The notes under the pieces: model-generated
What the model saw: the letters and a program-made list of their open reading frames with translations, nothing else
Told to the model about the DNA's origin: nothing
The model's database searches: none
Made by a program: the position numbers and the translations under genes
Shown here: piece by piece, positions 1 through 6,495 of the stretch
Layout: every line of letters starts with the position of its first letter
How positions within the stretch are numbered: the first letter of the stretch is position 1
NCBI GenBank assembly: GCA_003266065.1
Contig: MUZY01000108.1
Span: 4,754 to 12,223 of the forward strand
DNA: 7,470 bases
Source: Methanosphaera sp. rholeuAM130
GTDB taxonomy: Archaea > Methanobacteriota > Methanobacteria > Methanobacteriales > Methanobacteriaceae
Direction of reading: 5' to 3'

Positions 1-387
1 GGAGCCAATATACTTGCAGGAACCACGAGCAATGAAATCAGCAGAAACATCAACATGGTACTTGACGATGAGAATATATATAATAGGATGAGCAATGCCC
101 CGAACCCATACGGCGATGGAAAATCTTCCGCGAAAATTTACAACATCATAAAAAAGTATTATGATGAAGATTCATTGAACATTACATCCGCCGATGAAAT
201 TACGGACTTCAAAGGATATTACATGAAACACGTCTCGGAGGACATTACTGTAAATGATTTTGAATCGCTGCATAGGGGACATATTATCGAAGAGGTATTT
301 GACGGCGGAAGGCCAGTGTATATAGAGGATGATTTGAAGTTGGAAAATATGGACATAGTAGTCAGGGAATTTTCCATAGACGAGTGA
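1..387 (+). CDS. wecB: UDP-N-acetylglucosamine 2-epimerase, C-terminal part (5' end outside window), with an unusual C-terminal extension
   Basis: This reading frame is open from the first base, so it is the 3' part of a longer gene; the ATG at 55 is internal. WecB interconverts UDP-GlcNAc and UDP-ManNAc in the cytoplasm. The visible 128 residues begin with a GANILAGTTSNEI stretch, followed by the family's C-terminal signature NPYGDGKSSAKI (residues 35-46 of the visible part). WecB proteins normally end shortly after the helix that follows this signature. Here about 75 more residues follow, rich in Asp and Glu, with strand-like pieces (RPVYIEDD, MDIVVREF) and ending FSIDE before TGA. I do not recognise this tail. 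The next gene on the same strand encodes the enzyme for the following step (WecC), which supports the assignment. Family call is confident from the signature; the role of the tail is unknown. Confidence 0.85.
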   Translation, partial: GANILAGTTSNEISRNINMVLDDENIYNRMSNAPNPYGDGKSSAKIYNIIKKYYDEDSLNITSADEITDFKGYYMKHVSEDITVNDFESLHRGHIIEEVFDGGRPVYIEDDLKLENMDIVVREFSIDE

Positions 388-438
388 TATTTAATTAATG
401 AGAATGCAGAATATTAATAAATATTACTTAAACTATAC

Positions 439-447
439 TTTAATATA
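439..447 (+). promoter_or_regulatory. Possible TATA box for wecC
   Basis: The 122-bp gap between wecB and wecC holds a TTTAATATA stretch about 65 bases before the wecC ATG. Archaeal transcription starts about 25 bases after such an element, which would give a leader of roughly 40 bases. The DNA is A+T-rich throughout, so chance matches are common. Co-transcription from wecB remains possible. Confidence 0.3.
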
Positions 448-509
448 GATAATAGTTACTCTTGGTTATAAAGAATTTTCAATTGATATAGAACAAGGAG
501 CAAATTACG

Positions 510-1805
510 ATGTATTTGAATGATAAGAAAATAGCCATTTATGGTTTAGGTCATATCGGTCTTCCAACAGCGGCCATTCTGGCAAGTAATGACTTAGAAG
601 TTATCGGTGCGGACATTAATCCGGACAATGTTGATAAGATCAATAAGGGAATTTGTTCATTCAAAGAACCGGGACTTGATGAATTGGTTAAAAAAGTTGT
701 TGAAAACGATAAATTGAAGGCTACAACCGATTTGGAGGAAGCAGCAAGATTGGCAGATATACTTATTGTTATCGTGCCCACGCCTATAGATGACAAGAAG
801 AATGCCGATTTATCTTATGTGATATCCGCATGCAAAAGCATATCCCATGGCTTAAACAAAGGCAATCTTGTTATTATTGAAAGTACCGTCCCTCCCGAAA
901 CCGGAACAAATGTAGTCAAGGACATACTGGAAGAATCCGGATTAATCTGTGGAAAAGATTTCCATCTGGCATATAGTCCTGAAAGGGCACTTCCCAACAA
1001 TACGATATATGAGATGACTCACAATACCCGTATCGTAGGGGGATATAATCAAGAAAGTGCAGATATGGCCAGTCAATTATACTCATACATAACCGAGGGA
1101 GATATAATCATCGTGAAAAACATGACCAGTGCCGAGATGGTAAAGTTAATGGAAAATACGTACCGTGACGTTAACATAGCACTTGCCAATGAGTTTGCAT
1201 TGTTATGTGAGAAGATCGACGTTGACGTAAATGAGGTAATCAATTCGGCAAATTATCATCCGAGAGTAAATATCCACACCCCCGGTCCGGGTGTCGGCGG
1301 CCACTGCATACCCGTTGATCCGTACTTCCTAATAGAGTTGGGAAGAAAATATGATGTGAAAACAAGACTTTTGGATGCTTCACGTGCAATAAACAATTAC
1401 ATGCCTGAACATGTATTGGAGTTACTGTTGAAATACAAGACCGATAAAGAGGATTATTCGGTCGGCATTCTTGGAATGGCCTATAAGGGAAATGTTGATG
1501 ACATTCGCGAAAGTCCCAGCATTGACTTGATTAAACTACTTGAAAGTTATGACTTTGATGTTTACGTAAATGATCCCCATGTTTCAAGTGAGATAATAGA
1601 AAGCTATGACGTTGAATCAATATCCTATCCGGATGCCTTGAAGTGTGACTGTGTAATACTGATGACGGATCATGATTTATATAAGGATTTGAAGGCCGAC
1701 ATGTTGCCCAATAAATTTATTATTTCCACAAGGCCAATATTGGATGCTGATGAATTTAGAAAAGAAGGTATCAATTTCCAAGCAATTGGAAACATATACC
1801 GATAA
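510..1805 (+). CDS. wecC: UDP-N-acetyl-D-mannosamine dehydrogenase (nucleotide-sugar dehydrogenase)
   Basis: A complete 431-residue member of the UDP-glucose/GDP-mannose dehydrogenase family, the usual length for WecC. It performs two successive NAD-dependent oxidations, turning UDP-ManNAc into UDP-ManNAcA for surface or protein-linked glycans. Visible motifs: an N-terminal Rossmann nucleotide loop GLGHIGLP (residues 12-19), the VPTP loop (89-92), STVPPETG (125-132), SPERA (156-160), the central helix with AEMVKLMENTYR (208-219), and the catalytic-cysteine segment GVGGHCIPVDP with Cys266. The C-terminal substrate domain carries GMAYKGNVDDIRESPS (322-337). The ATG at 510 is preceded by AAGGAG (495-500) at 9 bases, which fixes the start. 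The upstream wecB fragment supports ManNAc over other sugars. Related UDP-hexose dehydrogenases share these motifs, so a different amino-sugar substrate is possible; Methanobacteriales also use an amino-uronic acid in pseudomurein. Confidence 0.88.
   Translation: MYLNDKKIAIYGLGHIGLPTAAILASNDLEVIGADINPDNVDKINKGICSFKEPGLDELVKKVVENDKLKATTDLEEAARLADILIVIVPTPIDDKKNADLSYVISACKSISHGLNKGNLVIIESTVPPETGTNVVKDILEESGLICGKDFHLAYSPERALPNNTIYEMTHNTRIVGGYNQESADMASQLYSYITEGDIIIVKNMTSAEMVKLMENTYRDVNIALANEFALLCEKIDVDVNEVINSANYHPRVNIHTPGPGVGGHCIPVDPYFLIELGRKYDVKTRLLDASRAINNYMPEHVLELLLKYKTDKEDYSVGILGMAYKGNVDDIRESPSIDLIKLLESYDFDVYVNDPHVSSEIIESYDVESISYPDALKCDCVILMTDHDLYKDLKADMLPNKFIISTRPILDADEFRKEGINFQAIGNIYR
1792..1798 (+). 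promoter_or_regulatory. Possible TATA box for mfnD inside the wecC 3' end
   Basis: An ACATATA element within the last codons of wecC lies about 30 bases before the mfnD ATG. That spacing would produce a leaderless or nearly leaderless mRNA. This agrees with the absence of any Shine-Dalgarno sequence before mfnD and with the oligo-T tract separating it from wecC. This is inferred from spacing alone. Confidence 0.3.
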
Positions 1806-1809
1806 TTAC

Positions 1810-1816
1810 TTTTTTT
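1810..1816 (+). terminator. Oligo-T terminator after wecC
   Basis: Seven consecutive T residues begin 5 bases after the wecC stop codon. Archaeal RNA polymerase terminates at such oligo-T tracts without needing a hairpin. It sits between wecC and mfnD and suggests the two genes are separate transcription units although only 20 bases apart. Confidence 0.5.
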
Positions 1817-1825
1817 GTGCTTATT

Positions 1826-2815
1826 ATGAAAACATTAATCTTTGAATATTCAACGTGCGTCGGCAATAATAATTTAATGTCCGAAGGCTTTGAAATATTA
1901 AAACGTTTATTGGAAGACTTGGAATATTTGTCCTATGATGTAGATTACCTGTTAATGGATAATTTAAATATTGATTCCGTGAAAAAATCCAACAAGATAA
2001 CCCTCAAAGAGGATTTGTTTAATTGGCTTGCTAAAAATTCATCGAATTACGATTTCTGTTTATTTGTAGCCCCAGAGGATGATTTAATCCAGTATAAGAT
2101 TACAAAAATTCTTGAAAAGAACAACGTAAATCTATTGACATCAAATAGTTCTGCTTCATATACATGTTGTAGTAAAATTTTAACATATCAAAAGACTCCA
2201 GAAGATATATTGAAGATACCGTCAATCATTATTGATACGTCCCACTATGATATCAATTTAATCAATGATAAAGTAAAGTATAATCACATCATTTGCAAAC
2301 CAGATAACTACACGTCAAGCAATTATATCTACAGCATAAAAAAGGATGAACTTGAAGACATTATAAAAATCTATCAAAAGAGTAACATCAAAAAAATGCT
2401 AATACAAAAATTCGTGAACGGAACCCCCATAAGCATAAGTGCAATAATAAACACGAAAGACGTCAACATCCTAAGCATCAACAGCCAAATAATCAGAAAT
2501 TATGAAAACAGAATGTCATACAAAGGATGCGTAAGCCCCATAAAGCATCCTCTGGAAAATAGGATTAAAGAGATATCCTGCAAAATCATAAAATCAATAC
2601 CTGGACTTAAGGGATTTGTAGGAATAGATTACATCATAGACGACAAAGACATCTACTTTGTGGAAATAAACTCCAGAATTACAACCCCCTACATAGTACT
2701 TGGCAAAATATCAAATAAAAACCTAACCGAATACCTGATAGAAAGCATCATCCACAATAAAAAAATGGAAGAAATAACTTTTAATGATGAAGGAGAATTT
2801 TACAATGAAAAATGA
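1826..2815 (+). CDS. mfnD: Tyramine--L-glutamate ligase (ATP-grasp), methanofuran biosynthesis
   Basis: A 329-residue ATP-grasp protein that matches the archaeal MfnD family. MfnD joins glutamate to tyramine through the gamma-carboxyl group in an ATP-dependent step of methanofuran synthesis. The N-terminus has the family-like opening FEYSTCVG (residues 6-13). ATP-grasp features follow: a KPD nucleotide lysine (158-160), the LIQKFVNGTPISIS segment (192-205) and a metal/ATP-binding C-terminal segment with GFVGIDYII (263-271) and FVEINSRITTPYIVL (278-292), including Glu280 and Asn282. I chose the ATG at 1826. A GTG at 1817 in the same frame would add three residues (MLI) but lies directly against the oligo-T tract. 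No Shine-Dalgarno is visible, so a leaderless mRNA is plausible. The gene overlaps mfnF by 11 bp, and mfnF acts in the same pathway, which strongly supports the call. Primary sequence is rather divergent for the family in the N-terminal half. Confidence 0.85.
   Translation: MKTLIFEYSTCVGNNNLMSEGFEILKRLLEDLEYLSYDVDYLLMDNLNIDSVKKSNKITLKEDLFNWLAKNSSNYDFCLFVAPEDDLIQYKITKILEKNNVNLLTSNSSASYTCCSKILTYQKTPEDILKIPSIIIDTSHYDINLINDKVKYNHIICKPDNYTSSNYIYSIKKDELEDIIKIYQKSNIKKMLIQKFVNGTPISISAIINTKDVNILSINSQIIRNYENRMSYKGCVSPIKHPLENRIKEISCKIIKSIPGLKGFVGIDYIIDDKDIYFVEINSRITTPYIVLGKISNKNLTEYLIESIIHNKKMEEITFNDEGEFYNEK
2790..2795 (+). promoter_or_regulatory. Ribosome binding site fixing the mfnF start
   Basis: AAGGAG within the last codons of mfnD lies 9 bases before the ATG at 2805. 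It selects that ATG over the in-frame ATGs at 2784 and 2787, which have no such site. The arrangement implies translational coupling of mfnD and mfnF. Confidence 0.75.
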
Positions 2816-3857
2816 ATTAACAATAATGGGATTAGACATTGGAGGGGCAAATACGGATTGCTGCATTTACCAAATAAATGACGACGAGATAACCCTCCTT
2901 AAATCAACAAAACAGTACCTTCCGATGTGGGAAAAAAAAGATGAACTGGAAGATTGCCTAAAGGATTTTAAAAAAGAATTCCATGTAGACGCGGTGATTG
3001 CAACCACAACAGCGGAATTATCCGACGGATACAAATCAAAAAAAGAAGGAATATATGACATAACAAGTAAGGTGACAAAGGTTTTCAACGATTCTACCGT
3101 TAAGTTCGTGACATTCAATGGCCTGAAAGATTATGATTACGTTAAAAATCACCCATTGGAAGCAGCAGCCGCCAATTGGATAGCTACATCACACCTGATT
3201 TCAAAAATTAACGGCAACTGCATTTTCATGGATATGGGAACAACTACAACCGACATTATCCCAATAAAAAATGCCAAGGAAACCAGCATTGGACATAGCG
3301 ATTTGGAAAGACTGTGCAGCGGAGAATTAGTATATACAGGGATGCTCAGGACAAACGTAGCTACAATAACCCATAAGATACCCGTACGCAACAAGACGGC
3401 AACCGTCAGTAGTGAATTATTTGCAACCACCGCGGATGTACATCTCATACTTAAGAATATAACCAGAAACGAATACACCTGCACAACAAGTGACCGTGAA
3501 GACAAAAGCGCCACATCATGCAAAAGACGCTTATCAAGAGTAGTATGTGCCGATTTGGACATGTTGAATGATGAAGAAATTGTAAACATTGCACGATTTG
3601 TTGAAAAAAAGCAGATTGAACAAATAACCGAAGCATTAGAAAAAGTTCACTCCCACCATAAGTTAGAGGATGTTGTAATAACAAACTATGCTAATGCAGA
3701 CATATGTAAAAAGGCAGCGGAAAGATTAGGATTGAATGTAACCTCCCTAAACGATTATTTGAATGACGATTCGTTAAATGTCAGTCCGACTCTTGGATGT
3801 GTACAGATGTATCTGGATGAACATACGTATAAAGACATTCAACTTCTGAAGAAATGA
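2805..3857 (+). CDS. mfnF: APMF-Glu synthase, hydantoinase/oxoprolinase-like ASKHA protein of methanofuran biosynthesis
   Basis: A 350-residue member of the family long annotated as an H4MPT-linked C1-transfer pathway protein, later identified as MfnF. It condenses the aminomethyl-furan diphosphate with gamma-glutamyltyramine to form the ether-linked core of methanofuran. Visible are the first ASKHA nucleotide loop GLDIGGANTD (residues 9-18), the LPMW segment (39-42), a second nucleotide loop FMDMGTTTTDIIPI (141-154), a CSGELVYTGMLRTNV segment (171-185), the FATTADVHLIL stretch (206-216), the Arg/Lys-rich SCKRRLSRVVCADLD (238-252) and the C-terminal SPTLGCVQMYL (327-337). The start at 2805 is set by the upstream AAGGAG; the longer frame from 2784 adds seven residues that copy the overlapping mfnD frame. 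It is the second gene of a two-gene operon and ends 41 bp from the convergent carS. No missing motif is apparent. Confidence 0.88.
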   Translation: MKNELTIMGLDIGGANTDCCIYQINDDEITLLKSTKQYLPMWEKKDELEDCLKDFKKEFHVDAVIATTTAELSDGYKSKKEGIYDITSKVTKVFNDSTVKFVTFNGLKDYDYVKNHPLEAAAANWIATSHLISKINGNCIFMDMGTTTTDIIPIKNAKETSIGHSDLERLCSGELVYTGMLRTNVATITHKIPVRNKTATVSSELFATTADVHLILKNITRNEYTCTTSDREDKSATSCKRRLSRVVCADLDMLNDEEIVNIARFVEKKQIEQITEALEKVHSHHKLEDVVITNYANADICKKAAERLGLNVTSLNDYLNDDSLNVSPTLGCVQMYLDEHTYKDIQLLKK

Positions 3858-3876
3858 GGACATTCAACCAAACAAC

Positions 3877-3892
3877 AAAAAAATAGAAAAAA
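3877..3892 (-). terminator. Oligo-T terminator for carS
   Basis: Read on the minus strand, six T residues and then seven T residues follow within 22 bases of the carS stop codon. This is a good archaeal intrinsic terminator. On the plus strand the same stretch is A-rich, so it offers no terminator to mfnF. Confidence 0.5.
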
Positions 3893-3898
3893 TGGATT

Positions 3899-4462
3899 CT
3901 AATACCATACGTCCTTTAGGTGTATTGCATAAGCAAATATGTTGGCTCCAAGATGGAAGAATACGCTTAAAATTAATATGCATATCACCATTTCCCAGCT
4001 GATATCCACTATAAGTGAAGCAAATATCAATGCCACCACTACGAAGTCCAATTGATCAAGCAGTGGTACTGCCTTTCCCCTTTCGAAATTCAATCTTCTT
4101 TTTATAAAGCTACCGATAGCATCACCGATTAATGCTCCAAATCCCAATAAAAAACCAACCATCAATCCTTGAACAATGGGATTTGCAATACCTGTCAGAT
4201 TGCTAGTCATCAAATTAAAATAGGATGAACAAATGCCGATAGTTGATAAATATCCCAGTAATCCACCGATTAATGTACCGAATAAACCTGCTCCGATGGT
4301 ACCTCTCCAGGTTACCCCATCACCGATTAATCTACGATTATCCCAAGCGTTTTTACCGAAATCCAATGGAGTTCCACCGCCGAATACCAATGCAGAACCA
4401 TTAGCCAAATATGCAGGTATCATAAAGTATATAGAATAACATACCACCATTAATATATCCAT
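3899..4462 (-). CDS. carS: CDP-archaeol synthase (CTP:2,3-di-O-geranylgeranyl-sn-glycerol-1-phosphate cytidyltransferase)
   Basis: A 187-residue integral membrane protein of the CarS (DUF46) family, normal in length. It activates the unsaturated archaeal diether phosphate with CTP, giving the CDP-lipid to which polar head groups are added. Visible family motifs: PAYLANGSALVFGGGTPLDFGK (in residues 16-37), the loop WDNRRLIGDG-TWRG (40-54), a glycine-rich membrane segment (56-75) and the cytoplasmic catalytic segment GDAIGSFIKRRL (113-124) followed by PLLDQLDFVV (133-142), which resembles the metal- and CTP-binding region of bacterial CdsA. About four or five hydrophobic segments are apparent (near 3-17, 56-76, 93-116, 138-153, 157-180). 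It ends HLKDVWY, a typical family end. The ATG at 4460-4462 lacks a clear Shine-Dalgarno; a second ATG four codons on (M5) is an alternative. It is divergent from tes across a shared gap and convergent with mfnF. Confidence 0.92.
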   Translation of the reverse strand: MDILMVVCYSIYFMIPAYLANGSALVFGGGTPLDFGKNAWDNRRLIGDGVTWRGTIGAGLFGTLIGGLLGYLSTIGICSSYFNLMTSNLTGIANPIVQGLMVGFLLGFGALIGDAIGSFIKRRLNFERGKAVPLLDQLDFVVVALIFASLIVDISWEMVICILILSVFFHLGANIFAYAIHLKDVWY

Positions 4463-4761
4463 TTATTTAACGTCCCAATAATTGATATTATTCTATTTGA
4501 ATCTTTTAATATTAATTCTTTGTTAAACTCTAAAGAAAAAATTATGAAGTATCTCGTTAAAAGATAGGGATATTTTCAAAATTTAACCTAAAAAAATCAA
4601 AAGGAAATAATTTTAAATTAGACAATTCGAATAAGAAAAAAATAAAAGTATATTATTATCATGAAACAAATATAAATTATATATATAAATAAATCATTAC
4701 AAACTTGGAAAATTATAATTTTTATTCATAATGAAAGAATATATTTTTTTGAACAAAAGGG
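4463..4761. other. A+T-rich divergent intergenic region between carS and tes
   Basis: This 299-bp gap should carry both promoters. I see no RNA gene and no reading frame longer than a few codons apart from a 12-codon frame at 4731-4769. A 14-bp perfect palindrome, AAAATTATAATTTT, lies at 4709-4722, close to where transcription from the 4677-4688 element would begin, so it could be an operator; in such A+T-rich DNA it may also be chance. The carS side is poorly resolved: no single TATA element stands out on the minus strand. Confidence 0.6.
4677..4688 (+). promoter_or_regulatory. Probable TATA box for tes
   Basis: The strongest TATA-like element in the gap is TTATATATATAA, flanked upstream by A-rich sequence that could serve as the TFB recognition element. 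Transcription would start near 4710, leaving a leader of about 50 bases before the tes coding region. Confidence 0.45.
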
Positions 4762-4769
4762 GTGATTGA
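4731..4769 (+). other. Twelve-codon upstream reading frame overlapping the tes start
   Basis: An ATG at 4731 opens a frame reading MKEYIFLNKRGD and ending in TGA at 4767-4769. It overlaps the GTG assigned as tes start (4762-4764) in another frame. It lacks an obvious Shine-Dalgarno sequence. It might couple translation to tes by termination and re-initiation, or it might be a chance frame. Confidence 0.25.
4761..4766 (+). promoter_or_regulatory. Shine-Dalgarno-like GGTGAT overlapping the tes start codon
   Basis: GGTGAT, complementary to the methanogen 16S 3' end, covers the GTG annotated as start. Counting from the end of GGTGA, the in-frame ATA at 4771 lies 5 bases on, almost the same spacing as GGTGA to ATG in the histone gene of this window (4 bases). 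No ATG, GTG or TTG lies in frame at that place. Confidence 0.5.
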
Positions 4770-6297
4770 GATAAAAACTATATCCCAAACCAAAAGTTTA
4801 TGTCCTGAATGTTTAAAAACCTTGGATGCTGAGGTATATATTGAAAACAATCAGGTATACATTGAAAAAACATGTCCAGAACATGGAACTTTTAAACATA
4901 CGTACTGGCATGATGCAGATGAATACGAAAAAGCGGTAAAATATGGAGCCGAACCGCATAAGTTGGATAATTTAAGCGAAGCTGAAAATGGTTTCTGCCC
5001 ATCCAACTGCGGTTTATGTGAATACCACAACAGCCAGACAGTATTAGGTTTAATTGATGTGACCAACAGATGTAACTTAAGCTGTCCGATTTGTTTTGCA
5101 AATGCTGCTGCTTCCGGTACATTATATGAACCTTCACAAGATGAAATCAGACAAATGCTGAAAAACCTCCGAAAAAACAGGCCTGTTCCTACACCTGCCA
5201 TTCAATATTCAGGTGGAGAACCTACCGTAAGAAAAGATATTGTAGATCTTATAAAAATAGCGAAAGAGGAAGGATTTACACATACGCAAATAGCTACAAA
5301 CGGTATAGCATTGGCAAATAATGAAAACCTTGCTAAAGAACTTAAGGCAGCAGGTCTCAATACAGTGTATCTGCAGTTTGACGGCATTACATCCGAACCT
5401 TACATCAAAACAAGGGCAGCGGATATCCTTGACAAGAAAATTGAAGCCATTGAAAATTGTAGAAAAGCCGGTTTAGGAATAGTATTAGTACCTACTCTGG
5501 TTACGGGCATCAATGACGATCAAATTGGTGGAATTATCAAATTCGCATTGGACAACATCGACATCATCAGGGGAATAAACTTCCAGCCAGTTTCATTTGC
5601 AGGCCGTACGCCATCAGATAAAGTAGAAGAACAGCGCATTACCATTGATGACGTGATGAGGGAAGTTGAAGTTCAAACCGACGGTATGATTCCACGTAAT
5701 GCATTTTATTCAGCTTCTACGGTTGCACCGGTATCGGATCTGATAGCTGCCATGAGCGATAATGATGCGGAAGTTACTTTGACCTGTCATGAACATTGCG
5801 GTGTTGGAACTTACGTGTTTAAGGAAGATGACGGTACGGTTATTCCTATCACCGAATTTATTGATGTGGATAAATTCATAAATCTAATAGAAAAAAGCAT
5901 ACCCGATGTATCAAGAAATACAAGGTTGTCTAAAACAAAGACTGTTGCAAGAGCAATCAAGGAATTACCTAAAACAGTTGACACCGATAAATCTCCATCA
6001 TACATCAATGTTACAAAACTACTTAAAAACATATTCCTGAAACAGGATTACAGTTCTCTTGGAGATTTCCATATCAATGCACTATTGATTTCATGTATGC
6101 ACTTCATGGATCCGTTCAACTTCGATCAGGATAGGGTAAGCAGATGTGTTATTCACTATGCAGTTCCTGACGGCAGAATTATACCGTTCTGTTCAATGAA
6201 CAATATTTACAGGGAATCTGTAGAGAAAAAATTCCACATTCCACTTAACTCACCTAGAGCAAAAGAAATTATATCAAATATCAATAAGAAAGAATAA
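4762..6297 (+). CDS. tes: Radical SAM tetraether lipid synthase (Tes family, Mj0619-like)
   Basis: A 511-residue radical SAM enzyme matching the archaeal Mj0619 family in length and layout. Tes couples the phytanyl chain ends of two diethers to make the membrane-spanning tetraether (GDGT). An N-terminal zinc- or iron-type cysteine region has CPEC (Cys14, Cys17) and TCPEHG (Cys38), then C79-x3-C83-x2-C86. The radical SAM CxxxCxxC follows at Cys104, Cys108 and Cys111, with the SAM-binding SGGEP at 150-154. Further cysteines that could hold auxiliary clusters are Cys342 and Cys346 (TCHEHC), Cys445, Cys462 and Cys477. The Methanocaldococcus homologue was earlier proposed to methylate the methanopterin precursor and later shown to make tetraethers; the adjacent carS favours the lipid role. 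A relative making other chain links cannot be excluded. GTG at 4762 is the only canonical start preserving CPEC, yet the best Shine-Dalgarno (GGTGAT, 4761-4766) overlaps it, so the true start is uncertain. Confidence 0.85.
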   Translation: MIEIKTISQTKSLCPECLKTLDAEVYIENNQVYIEKTCPEHGTFKHTYWHDADEYEKAVKYGAEPHKLDNLSEAENGFCPSNCGLCEYHNSQTVLGLIDVTNRCNLSCPICFANAAASGTLYEPSQDEIRQMLKNLRKNRPVPTPAIQYSGGEPTVRKDIVDLIKIAKEEGFTHTQIATNGIALANNENLAKELKAAGLNTVYLQFDGITSEPYIKTRAADILDKKIEAIENCRKAGLGIVLVPTLVTGINDDQIGGIIKFALDNIDIIRGINFQPVSFAGRTPSDKVEEQRITIDDVMREVEVQTDGMIPRNAFYSASTVAPVSDLIAAMSDNDAEVTLTCHEHCGVGTYVFKEDDGTVIPITEFIDVDKFINLIEKSIPDVSRNTRLSKTKTVARAIKELPKTVDTDKSPSYINVTKLLKNIFLKQDYSSLGDFHINALLISCMHFMDPFNFDQDRVSRCVIHYAVPDGRIIPFCSMNNIYRESVEKKFHIPLNSPRAKEIISNINKKE

Positions 6298-6300
6298 CCA

Positions 6301-6307
6301 TTTTTTT
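6301..6307 (+). terminator. Oligo-T terminator after tes
   Basis: Seven T residues begin 4 bases after the tes stop codon and are followed by CTT and more T-rich sequence, the usual form of an archaeal intrinsic terminator. Confidence 0.55.
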
Positions 6308-6495
6308 CTTAAATAATCCCCCAATTTTACTTATTTTTAATAAAGAAGTTATTAAAATGTACTTTTTTTAAATTTTTGCCCTCTTTCGAAATAAAAAAAG
6401 TATAATTTAATCAAATGAATTCAAAAAAAATAAAATATTAAGTCAATGTATTAAAAATTAATAGTTAATTACTTTAAAGAGACTGAAATAATTAA

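Noticed and set aside
1817..1825. GTG at 1817 as start of mfnD
   Set aside because: It directly abuts the oligo-T tract, has no ribosome binding site, and adds only MLI ahead of the family-like MKTLIFEY opening.
3149..3589. 146-residue minus-strand frame antisense to mfnF
   Set aside because: It lies fully inside a gene with clear ASKHA motifs on the other strand. Its Ser/Leu/Val-rich translation is the typical mirror of such coding DNA, and there is no ribosome binding site.
4084..4334. Repeated CACCGATTAAT-like words within carS
   Set aside because: Three near-identical words encode repeated LIG segments (LIGD, LIGG, LIGD) in membrane helices of CarS. They reflect protein sequence and codon choice and need not be a DNA repeat.
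4233..4439. 68-residue plus-strand frame antisense to carS
   Set aside because: It mirrors the glycine-rich segments of CarS (Pro/Asn-rich translation), and the minus strand carries all the family motifs.
4744..4762. Frameshift in the T-run joining the ATG at 4731 to tes
   Set aside because: Removing one T would bring the frames into register, but the tes frame has a TGA at 4750-4752 that would end the joined frame, so the error hypothesis does not rescue an ATG start.
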